DNA from: Temnothorax longispinosus
Lineage: Eukaryota > Arthropoda > Insecta > Hymenoptera > Formicidae
DNA: 64,000 nucleotides
Reading direction: 5' to 3'
Assembly: GCF_030848805.1 (NCBI RefSeq)
Contig: NC_092368.1
Coordinates: 15,245,341-15,309,340, forward strand
Below, in pieces: positions 1 to 11,300 of the stretch (position 1 is the first letter of the stretch; each line of letters begins with the position of its first letter). The notes beneath the pieces were generated by a model. It saw only the letters and a program-made list of their open reading frames with translations, had not been told where the DNA came from and did not search any database. Both the position numbers and the translations under genes were made by a program.

Positions 1-1250
1 ATAAATTAAACATTTATCTACACGGCCGTTTTAATTCAAAATTAAAATAATGTAAAAAATGGAATTCCTTTAACTTAAAAATTGGAATTAAATAACAATA
101 AAATAAAATTGTTATAATTATATATAGGATTAAATTAATTTATGAATATGTTTAGTTTTAATGTCTCGATAAACCTGAATTCCTTGAGAGCAAACGTGGC
201 GATTTAAAGCGGCTACGGCGGTGGCGGCGGCAGCAGCATCCTTCGTCCTGGCCGCGGGATGATCGTTCTCATCCCACTTCAGGTTCTCAACTGTCCGGAA
301 AGAAAAAGCGCACGTTGTACGTTAGGAAATTCGCAACGTCCTTCTACCTCGATATTATACCGCTCGACTGATCAGACTCCTCGTTTCGCCAATCCATCCT
401 CGCGCCGTCGAAGGATGGTAAGACGAAGACAGCTCTTTGACATTTGTCGATGAGACCCGCATCCCGCATCCCTCCCGTCAGGGGAAAAATGCGCTGCGAG
501 CGCACTTTGTTTCAAGGACCGAATCGAATCGAATTTATATGGCTTCAGGAAACTCGATACCCGATGAAAAGAGACCTTCCATCATGCTGGAGGACAAAGA
601 ATAATAATAAAAATATTATATATATATATATAACATAGTATAAAATTGTGTATTATTTTTTATGTCTTCTTTTGCCAGAAAAACGCATATTAACTACGTT
701 GCACGAATGTATAGAGGGATTTTTAAGTCTTTGTTCAGCTTTAAACTTTCATAATTTCTGTTCTATGTACAATAAAATTAATTATTAAAAAAAGTAAACG
801 AAAGAATTTAATTTCTCAACACACCGTTATTATGTTTTTACACTAACTACAATTTTGATGTTTTTCACAAATTAATTCCATCGCGTAGAAAACTGAGGTA
901 CCTATATACGAAAAAACTGCTTGCACATTGCTTCCTCATAGTTTTTAGTTTCTAAGTGTGCAAGTAGAAATTTTTTTTCTACTAAATTTTCTACTAAAAT
1001 TTTCGAGTTTTTATATAGAAACTCAAAAATTTTATTTTGACCACTTTTCTAAAAAAATCGCTTTGTGGCAGTTTGAAAGCAATGCTGCTGATTACGAATA
1101 TCATAGTTAAAGTGCGATTTTCTCATTATTTTGGTCGTAATACAGATTTTACGATTCTAGTAATAAATGACTCCTATCGACCCTTAAAGGAAAATATACT
1201 TTATTATAGTGTTTTTGAAAGCTCTCGATGTGAGCTAAATGTTCCTGCAA
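1..1250. other. AT-rich stretch without a recognisable gene
   Basis: I find no gene here. Short open frames near 259-640 lie in a locally GC-richer patch (about 190-560) and match no family I know. A (TA)n run sits at about 616-633. The stretch is probably intergenic or ancient repeat DNA. Confidence 0.5.
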
Positions 1251-1259
1251 TTTATTTTG

Positions 1260-2110
1260 GTGGTTTTTATAACCGATTTTCTTGATATGACAATTATTAT
1301 AAGAACCTGACGTCCAGTCTGTATGTCTGTCTGTCTGTCTGTCTGACCGCGAACTACTCATTTGTTAATAGACCGAATTTTAAAGAATTATATATGAAAC
1401 AGGGGTAGAATTTTTCGAAAATGGCGGTGGCGGGGTTAATTTTTTGTGACCGATTTTTTTAAACCGGTTGCGTAATTTTTCTAATTTTTCGGAAATTATT
1501 TGACCGAATTTTAAAGAATTATATATAAAATAGAGGTAGAAAAAACTAAAAAGAATGTGTAATAAAATTAGAATAATTGCTAATAATAAAAAAGTTTCCA
1601 ATTTCTTTAAAAAAAAATGTACGTGATTGCTCTAATTTCCGCAAATTTTGAGATATCAAGCTAAAATTTTTTTTATGGATAATTTTTATGGATAATTTTT
1701 TGTTACCGATTTTCTGAAAACCGGTTTCGAATTTTTCGGAGACGAATCGAATCTTAAAAAACTATATAGAAAGTAGGGGTAAAATTTTCCGGGGATTGCC
1801 ATGATGTGTGTAATTTTTCATTTCCGACTTTTTGGAAACCGGTACCAAAATTTGTCTAATTTTTTGAGAAATAAAACGTAATTTTTCGAGAAATAATAAG
1901 TATCTATATAATATCCGACAGCGAGTTACTCATTCATTAACGGACCGATTTTCTTGAAACCGGTGCAAAAATTTTTCTAATTTTTTAGGGACGGACCGAA
2001 TCTTAAAGAATTATATAGAAAATAGAATTTTTTGGAGATCGCCATGATGAGTATAATTTTTCTTTTCCGATTTTTTGGAAACCGATACTGAAATTTTTTA
2101 TAACCTGAAG
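1260..2110. repeat. Degenerate repeat block
   Basis: Phrases such as CCGAATTTTAAAGAATTATA recur near 1373, 1503, 1747 and 1989. A paired phrase, CCGATTTT followed by AAACCGG, recurs near 1448, 1706, 1824 and 1943. The spacing of about 130-245 bp and the divergence point to an old tandem or internally duplicated repeat rather than coding DNA. A short TCTG run lies at about 1322-1346. Confidence 0.55.
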
Positions 2111-2249
2111 ACAAAGAAACAGTGAAAAGGAAAAGACGCGTATGCATGACTTTACTTCTAATGCATACTAGTGACTGTAAAAAGGAACCAAATAATCTAC
2201 CAATCAGAATTAATTTTATCCGACCAATAAAATGTCAAGCTAAATCTGT

Positions 2250-2335
2250 AACAGATTTCCATGTTGAAACTAAAGATATTTTCAAATCAAGAATATTCTT
2301 TTTTTTCTGTGCGTTATTTTAGTCGCTGTATATTA
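2250..2335. repeat. Dispersed repeat, copy 1
   Basis: The stretch containing TTTCAAATCAAGAATATT, preceded by a CATGTTGAAAC-like phrase, recurs at about 28290-28385 in the first villin intron, in the same orientation. It is a fragment of a dispersed repeat of unknown class. Confidence 0.5.
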
Positions 2336-3059
2336 ATAATCTTGCTGTTTATAAGTTGCCTAATATAAGATAGGCGCGTTACAGATGTTTGGACCAGATA
2401 GCTTATTATTCACTATATGCAAGGGCAACGGCCGAATTGCGTGTACCTGTGTGTGGCCGTTTCTCGATTGTCGGCAACTTGCATGTGTCATCAAACAACA
2501 AAAGATACATCTCTTTTTCTTTAAATAAGTAAAAATTATTATTTGCGAAATTTATGTTGTTTTTATGTAAATCATTTTAAATCTTAGATATGCTATTATA
2601 TGAAAAATTTTTTATGTCAAAACTTATCGCTGTGTGAAATGTATACCTAATATATGTATATGATTTCAGATATAAATTTATAATATAATAATTAATAAAA
2701 AATTTTCCACACAAATTTCATGATTTATCAATTAAACAATGCGTAAAATGCGTGAAAAATCGTCACCGCGTTTTGACCAAGGATTCTGGTTGATGTAATT
2801 CTAAAAGTGATGTAATTTTAGATGCTTTGATATAAGCATGTTAAACCAGTGTCGAAAAAGTGAAAGGGATGCGACTCCAGATAATATAAAATATGTATGA
2901 GAGACGTCGACGTATCTTACGTATCTAACATAATAGTAAAATTTTCACATTTGGATTTTGCGTCGCAATATCTCCGCTCGTAGGGCACGTTGCGGAAAAA
3001 TAAAAACATTTTTCTTTATATATTGACCCCAAGCTATCGATCAAGCCTACTTAGAACTT

Positions 3060-3225
3060 GATCCGTTCACTCGTTATATGAGATCTCAACATCTCGAGTA
3101 CTCGGAACTCGTCCGGTTGCGTAAAAGAGTCACGGTCGGTCTCGCTCCGCATACTTGGCGCGAGACACTACCGTGATAATTAAGCGCGAGAGACACTCCT
3201 TGATAATTAAATTTTATTGCGAAAA
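3060..3225. repeat. Dispersed repeat shared with about 25665-25775
   Basis: Both copies contain AAAGAGTCACGGTCGGTCTC, then a CTCGCTCCGC phrase and GAGACACTACCGTG, in the same order and with few mismatches. This is a dispersed repeat of unknown class. The copy near 25.7 kb is followed by a second repeat family that also occurs at 44.9 kb. Confidence 0.6.
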
Positions 3226-3639
3226 ATATTACCTCAGCTAGATTTCGAACCTTGAATCTACTTCATTCCGTAAATTCCGTATAACGTATTCGATCACTGA
3301 GGCATGTGCTTTCAAGTCTGACAAATTTAGTCGGCGCGCAGTCAAGATTGGAAGATATGTAAAATAGTAATAAAAATAAAACTTTCGCGCATCAATTGGG
3401 GACTGCGACAAAAACAAGGTTGTCAAGAACAAAGAAGAAGAGGCAGAAGCATGGCACGACAAGTATAATTAAATATTAAAACCTGTAACAATTAAAAATA
3501 AATGTGCACACTAAATTATTAAAAAAATTAATGCGTCTCACAAATTATTTAAAAAATAAATATGTATAATAAGTAATTTGATAATATTTATACGAATATT
3601 TATATACTCATTGACTTCGCCAGACGAATTCACATTGCA

Positions 3640-4335
3640 GTCATAACACGTATGTACATTAATATGTCGTACGCGTAACGAGAGCGAGAGAAATAAATGC
3701 GAAAGAGATTCTCCCACTTCGCCTAATTAAGAATAACAAATTTTTAGTTTCGCGAGAATTCAGAAATTTGTCGACAGTTAATACCGCGGAGAGATGTGCA
3801 CAATTCCCTGCGGGGCCCTTAATTTCCGTACATCTGCAAAGTATACGTTCCGAGACGCGTGGAACGGCCGGACGACAGCGCAGTTCGCCGGCACACTTGT
3901 GGAAATAATGAAATATGCAGAACTCATCGGCGTATGTTAATCCCGAAATTATTAATAAATTCTGTAATGTGTCGCGTCGCATCGCGTCGCGCGATAGCAG
4001 GCCCACGAGATGCTTTTCACGTCGCACATGCGTTGTTGTTCCCATTATCGGGCCGCATGCACAAATATCACGCGCAACATGTTGCAAAGAATTTCGGCGC
4101 GGGCCGTTGCGTAACGTCGCGCGCGCGAAGAAGCTTGAAGGACGTGTTTACGACACGTCGTTAATTTAATATTTATCTCGATTCATTTATATTGTTTGTT
4201 TCTTTCTCGCTGTTCCTGTTTCAGTTCGCACTTGAAAAGGGCTCGAATCTTGAGCCGAAACGTCGTGCATTTTTGTACATATTGCGCCAGTTAATCGAGA
4301 AATAAATTGAATTTGCTGATTTTATTCACTGGCGG
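3640..4335. mobile_element. Possible retroposon segment with CpG-rich body and hairpin motif
   Basis: A CpG-rich body (about 3650-4165) carries overlapping open frames on both strands that match nothing I recognise. It is followed by a hairpin motif at 4228-4268: the outer stem GCAC/GTGC encloses the inner stem GGCTC/GAGCC, which is followed directly by GAAAC. The downstream phrase GCGCCAGTTAATCGAG recurs after the second motif at 4754-4794. Conserved GAAAC-tailed hairpins are known from Penelope-like elements that carry hammerhead ribozymes. The assignment is inference; no reverse transcriptase is visible. Confidence 0.35.
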
Positions 4336-4499
4336 ACGAAATTATTACCGATAAATTATTTTTCAATAATTTTTTTAACTGTCAGGGAGACGATCAAAAA
4401 ATAAAAAAAATTTTGTTAGAAACTTTCAAACTTCCAATATACCACAAAAAATTTTCGTTGATGTGTTTTGTTTTGTTATCGAGAAAATAATTGTTTAAT

Positions 4500-4850
4500 T
4501 TGTGCGTACGCGTGAATATTCAGTACTCTGTGCGGCAGCCACGTCTGTACGGTGAACGCTCTCGCTCGCTGCACGGCGCGCTAGGCGAACTATGAGCATT
4601 TCATTTAAATAATTAAACTTTATTGCTTTATTTTATTACGTGGCTGAGGTATTTTTTGTCGCAATAAATTTAATTATTTAAATCAGATGCTTATATAAGT
4701 ATCACAGGCATGTCCGTTGATTTCATATGACGAGTCAGTTAGACGAATAGACCGCACTTGAGAAGGGCTTGAACCTTGAGCCGAAACTTAGTGCATACTT
4801 TCTACTTTGTGCCAGTTAGTCGAGCAATCAAATAATATTTATGTTCTTAT
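4500..4850. mobile_element. Second copy of the hairpin-motif retroposon tail
   Basis: The motif at 4754-4794 repeats the 4228-4268 motif with a few substitutions, including GGCTT/GAGCC as the inner stem and the same GCAC/GTGC outer pairing. It is followed by GTGCCAGTTAGTCGAG. Upstream lies a CpG-rich patch at about 4500-4590. Two similar tails about 526 bp apart suggest tandem or nested insertion of related elements. Confidence 0.35.
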
Positions 4851-5359
4851 TTTGAGGTCTTAAATTCATATTTTAAGTTAGGACATTTAACACCTTAAAA
4901 CTCACTGTATTTTAACTTAATCAAACTTGTATAAATAAAAGAAAATACAAAAACAAAAAAATTATATTTATATAAAAGAATATACATTTTTATATTATAT
5001 AAAAGGATATATTTTTAGATAGGTAAAAATATAAAAATTTACTTACTTTATTTTCAATAAATATAACCAAAATTGTAACTTTTTGACATTTTGCATCAAT
5101 TTTTTTAAAAATGATGCGATAGCAAAATTGTGAAAGCAGATTCAACTTTATAGCACATCAAACTACTTTGGTAGATACTACGTAGTCTAAAAAAAAAGAT
5201 TTACGCAAGAATGTGTTACTAAACTCGTCAGATGGCTTGGGATTTGTTGGCTTGGGCGGGGGAAACATAATAAAAGAAACACGAAGTCAATGATATCCTC
5301 ATTCGGACAGTAATACTTATATCAAGTTAAACTAATACTTTGCATGATCATTAACTACA

Positions 5360-8300
5360 ATGTTGTTTGAAAATAGTGTGTTGATTTATCTGGCAATTAT
5401 TGTTATATGTTACTTTCTTTGGAACTTATACCGCCGAGTGTTTTTTATTAGAAGGCTAGATACTTTACCAGGACCTAAAACATGGCCATTTATTGGTAAC
5501 TGTCATATGTTGTTGGGTTGTGAAGGTAATACTTTTAAACTACATATATATTATAAATATTATCAAACTACACAAAATTTAAAAATTGGCATTAAAATTT
5601 TCTGAAGTAAATATCCCAAATAGAATTAATCATGATTATGACAATTATTAATTTAGTATAATGACTAAAGATGAGATATTGAGTTTAATATGAATGTGTA
5701 AGGCACTATTTTTTTCCGTCAAATTAATTCTTAGATATTATTTTACTCCAGATATTATTTTATTAGAAAGAAACTTTATAAAATTAAATTATAAAACTTA
5801 ATAAAATTGTGTATAAAATCGGATGTATAAAAATAATATCAACACAACAGAATTAAATATAATTAAATGTTTTAGTTAAATGTATATAATTCAAACCTTT
5901 CATGAGCGCTTCTAAATTTAAAAATATCTGAATAAAATTAAAGATTTTCAGTATACGTGTATATGTAAGAAACATAATTGAAATCATATTTACTTAACAG
6001 ATTATAAAATTTTTTTGTTATTGTTTTAAGTTTTAAAGTAGAGGAGACCAGGGCTATCTGTTTACGTTTTTTGAAAGTTTATTGAAAAATTAATAAAGAT
6101 ATTTGGCTGAACATTTTAATGCTGTAATCTTTCAAAATTTCCATTTAAAACAACGTAATTAGAATCGTTCATCTGTTAACATTTTAAAGAGATAAATTTT
6201 TTTAATAGGCAAGTTGAGCGTATATATAGACAGATGGTCCCGTATGCGGCCACATTCGAAAAGCTATCTGTTCACATAATGAAAAAAATATTATTTATAT
6301 TAATTTTTATACTTATTTATAATATTATTTAATTATTATTATCAAATATATAATATTGAAAAAACTGCCTAATCAAAAGAGTCAAAGTAGTAGGCGTTTT
6401 GCGTAGGCTTTCTGATAGGATTCCTGCGTAAAACTAACTTTTCTTTATTTTCGGTGGCATCAGACTGATTTTGAGTCCGTTGCAAAATCAATGTGATGAG
6501 TTTCTTTTGTCCCCGCAATTATCTAATCCTTTTTCTTGCATTTGAGGCATTTACATTTCCTCAGCAGCGTTTAAAATAGAAAATACTAAATAATTTAAGA
6601 CACACTCATATATTTACTTGACATATATGCGCACTTTTAAACGTAAATCACAGAATCAAGATAGTTGCTCGTAAATCACTTTTTTACAGTAGCGAGTGAG
6701 AATCCAAACATTTATTCCCAATTCCAATGCTGTTTTTGCGAAAAGCTTCTCGCTCGATTTTTATTCTTTTAATCACTCTAACTAAGTATAATTTTATTAG
6801 GTACACTGAGAACTAAAAAATAGTAATAATTACTGTATTTTTGCTTACTCTCAACTTTTAGTCTTTCTTACAGTAATCATTACGCACTACTACAGTAAAC
6901 ATTCTCCCAGTAACTAGTACGGATTTCACAGTAATCATTACGATAAAGACCAGTAATGATTCCGGTGCAATATTTTAACGGAAAAAAAAAATTTTTTTTT
7001 TCAAATGGTTTTTATTTTTTTCTAATAATTTTATAGTTTAATTTATATTCGTCGTTTCGCATATATCCTATTTTATTAATTAAAATTACGCACTGTTTTA
7101 CAATTTTTGAAAACATATTGACGGGATTTGAACCTAAGATTCCGGAATGACAGCCTAATATGCTAACGCTGAGCTAACAATCTATTCTACAGTAACTATT
7201 ATGAATCTCATATATCTCTAAACTGCTCTGAATTCGCGCGATAGAACGAATATGGAGAGCCAACAGTAATGGTTACTGAATCGCACATTCTGAATAATGA
7301 AACTTTTCAGTAATTATTTCTTTTTTATTATTTCTTTCATAGACAGTATCGCTTACAATCTTAATCTTTAGATATTACTGTGGTTTTTAGCAGACATTAC
7401 TTTTTTTTTAAGTGAGCATCTGTGTATTTATTGAGATTAAAAGATGAGAATGAACGAAAATTCAGAGACTTACTGTTTTTCGATTCTCAGTGTATGTCAA
7501 TTTTATACACCTTTCTTTTGTAGTTACGCACCATTATTTACAAAAAAATAAAATTAATTATTAAAATGTGTGGACAGATTGCCCCATTAAAATAAGACAT
7601 ATAGCCCCGACCATTTTATAGTCTTTAACACCTTGCGAATTTTAGATTATGCAGACTTAAGATTTGACGCTTCTCATTTGATAACTATATATAATAACTG
7701 ATAACATTATGAATTGCTTGCCTTAATTTGAGTTAAATTGTCTTGAGTTAATTGACTAACTGTCGCACAACAATTTTTTCGAAAAATGTGAATAATTATT
7801 TTTACTTTTTTTTGTAATGCATATTGCGTCTGTGAAAAGCATCGCAAGAGAACAAAAGCTTCGAACTTCTGAATCTCTTGTGTAGAGCTTTTTTTCAATT
7901 ATTTGTTAAAATGGTAAAGATATCTATCTCTTAACACCTGAGATAGCACTGATAGCAGTACTATGAACACATAGCTTTCGTAGAGAGATAGCCCCGGTCT
8001 CCCCTACTGAATAGTACGCGTGTATCTATATATGTTATATATGTACAATTAAAATATAAGTTATTTTTGTTCCTGTAATAATAACATGTAAATAAGTAAT
8101 CTCACAAAAAATATCTCTAAGATATACTAAAATTTTTAGAATTTTTGGATATCATATTGAAGATGACAGAAGATTACTCATCTCCTTTTCAATTTTGGTT
8201 GGGCAGCAAGTTGTTCATTGGAATTTACGAACCGGATGACGTAAAAGTAAAGAAAGAACGTTCACTGCAATACGTTTTTATTATATCTTAATAAGCATCA

Positions 8301-11300
8301 GCTATAAACTATACTTTATATAAATTATACGTAATATGTATATAAGTTATTAATTAATGTTAGTAATAAAGATTATATATGTATACATATATAATCTTTA
8401 TTACTAACATTAATTAATAACTTAAATAACTCTGATTAGTTTACAACTAATAAAATATATGTTAATTATGCGAACGAAACAAACGTGCGAACGTCACTAC
8501 AATGCAGTGAAAAATAAATAATTTTTTTATGTTTTAGACTATCTTACAGAGTAAAAATTGTATAGATAAAAGTATGCTGTATAAAGTTGTTCCTCTACTT
8601 GGTATGGGATTGATCACTGCTCCTGGTAAGATATATCTACAAGAGTAAAGCATTATACTATAATTGCTTTTTAAGTACGTAATTTATAGTTACTTTCTTT
8701 GTAATTAATTTAAGGAAATAATTATAATTTATTATTATTTCGTAACCGTTTATATTCTAGCTGCATTTATAATGTATTAAATGATATACCATAAGTCACA
8801 TGAATATACGAGGTGTCCCATTTAAAACAGCACGGTCGAATAGCTCATAAAGGAAGGGGTTGATGAAAAAATATTTCAGATAAAAGTTGTAAAGTTGCTC
8901 GAAGGGGGCCAATAGATGAGTTTATTAAATTTTTGGTTCGGAGCACGTGTTGGGTTCAGTAAGACCCAAGCCTAATTTTTTAAGTAAAGATTTCTATTTT
9001 TTAATATTTCATCGTTTTCATACTAATTAATTTAAACAACTTTTGTCTGAAACACTTTTTTTTATTTGTCATATATTTTTTAAGATATTCAAGGGAAACT
9101 TGATAATTTTTTCAATGTTTAGCTTACGACATATGTCTATAATTGCTTGTCGGAGGAAAAAGTGGTACATGACATTTTGACATAATTTGGTCTAAAGAAT
9201 GTGCTGTTAAATGTGCAATAATACCTCAACTTTAAATAATTGCGTATATAAGTACAAGAAAAGCAGGCTAAATGAGAGCCAGATGTAGTAATTAATACGC
9301 AAAAGTTTAGCCCATTTCTCTTCTACTCGTAGATTTCCAACAGAGCCATATATATCTAATGTAATTGTGTATACATCTCTTTGGAGCTTCTATGTATGCA
9401 CAAATATTTAAAAAAGTTTAGGTGTTATTGCAAGAGAATATTCTTGAGACTAAATTAAGTTAAAAAGTCCTGTACCACTTTTCCCTCCAACAAACAATTG
9501 TCGAAATATTGTAAGCTAAATATTGAAAATGTTACCAAGATAATTGGCACACGCGAAATAAAACTCATTTTGTTTATATGTATACAAAATGAGGCAATAA
9601 TTATTACTACCTTAAATATCTTTGAATCTATAAAGGTCTAGAGAGAAAGATTTTTGTAATTAAAATTGCACTGTATGTACGAAGGGAGTTATCATATGGC
9701 GATAATAATTTTTGTCCAGTCACTTCGGAGATATCACGGTCAACTTCATTTTTTAAAATAAATTTTGTTGTGAGGCAAATTTTGTGGTGTCGACGGTTCT
9801 TCATTGCAACATCGAGCTGCCAGCGCAAGTTCACGGAGAAAATTTTATAGTAAATATTACTATGGTGTCGCACTAGCTGCGGACCATCGAGGAATTTTAA
9901 GTTAAATTACTATGTTTATGGTAAAAATTACGTTATTTAATCGTTTTTAAAACAATAATTATAGTATTTTAACTTGAAATTCCTCGATGGTCCGCAGCTA
10001 GTGCGACACCATAGTAATATTTACTATAAAATTTTCTCCGTGTTGCGACAATTGCCAAATATACCTGAGGTGGCATTCCAGGCTCCGGGTCACCAGGTAA
10101 GAACCCGGTGCCGGCCCTGAGCTCCAATTCAAGGCGCGGCACAACAATTTGATGTTTTTTTTTTTTTTAATAATATGAAAGAGGAGCTGGAAAAAATTTA
10201 AAAACTCATGACACAAGATTATTGAACAAGATTAAAAATAAAAAAAACGCTAAAAAATACATTTTTATATTGAATGAAAACGTTTAAAAAAGATGTTCTA
10301 AGTGATGGCCATCATTATCGATGCAATACTGCCATGGATTCTTTCGATCATTGATTTGCTTGCTCTTCTAGTAACGTCGGGAGTTATTATAATATAACGT
10401 TTGTTTTTACGAGTAATTAAATTACTGGAATGTCAACAAAATTCAGTGCGAGCAAAAAATTTAACGCATCCTAATCGCATTCAGCCTGTGATCGGAAGAA
10501 TCCAGTGTTGGATCGATAATATCACTTCAAACATCTTCTTTAAAAATAAATTTTATTTAATATAAAAAAATATTTTTTATCGTTTTTTCTTTATTTCTAA
10601 TCTTGTTCAATAATCTTGTGACAATCTTGTGTCGTGAACTTGTTTTCAGCTCTTTTATTATATTATGGAAAAAAGAACATACCGAATCCATTTAAAGAAT
10701 AAAGCTAACTTTGATATCTCCGAAGCGCCTCCGCCTAGACAAAAATTATTGTCGCAATATGATAGCCTCCTTCGTACAATTTTGGTTATACAAATCTTCC
10801 TCTAGACCTTATAGATTCGAAGGTATATTTAAGGTAATTGTCTCACTCTGTATATAGTTACTTTTATACTATATTTTATATTATTATAGTTCTTTTATAT
10901 TGTTTATAATTCCTAATATTGTTTAATAATACTACTATTAGCAACGCCAATTTCTTGAACTATTTCTTTAAATTAAAATCTCTAATACTATAAGTTCTTT
11001 TAAATATTGTGATATTATTTATGATGCTTTTAATAATTATTTCAGAATCCATATGGACTCGAATGAGAAAACTTACTGCACCAACATTTAGTGCAATGAT
11101 GTTGCGAAATTTCTTTAATATATTTGTTGAACAATCTGCAATATTTACACATCAATTAGAGAAAGATGATCTAAGTGGAAACGAAATTATCCTTCAAGAA
11201 CAAATATCACATTGTGCTTGGAGAATAGCATGTGGTAAGATTACATAATTTGATATATTTGTATTAACATACAATAAAATTTGTTCGAAATTATTACAAA

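Larger units (their letters stand above)
6037..8008. mobile_element. DNA transposon with AGTAGRGGAGACC ends, in P450 intron 1
   Basis: The left end AGTAGAGGAGACCAGGGCTA is matched in inverted orientation at the right end (AGTAGGGGAGACCGGGGCTA when reverse-complemented). The total is about 1.97 kb, including a nested 689-bp MITE. The only open frame on the minus strand (about 7707-7898) is short and unrecognised, so the copy looks non-autonomous. A truncated relative of the right end lies at about 22896-23075. No clear target duplication was seen. Confidence 0.65.

Noticed and set aside
259..638. Two 64-codon frames near the window start
   Set aside because: No similarity to known families, no splice context, and they overlap in a small GC-rich patch.
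3659..4164. Overlapping frames of 142 codons (-) and 101 codons (+)
   Set aside because: They overlap each other on opposite strands in a CpG-rich patch and resemble no protein; better explained as part of a repeat body.
7117..7187. Functional tRNA gene
   Set aside because: A and B boxes are present but the anticodon and T arms do not pair, so it was listed only as a degenerate tRNA-like segment.
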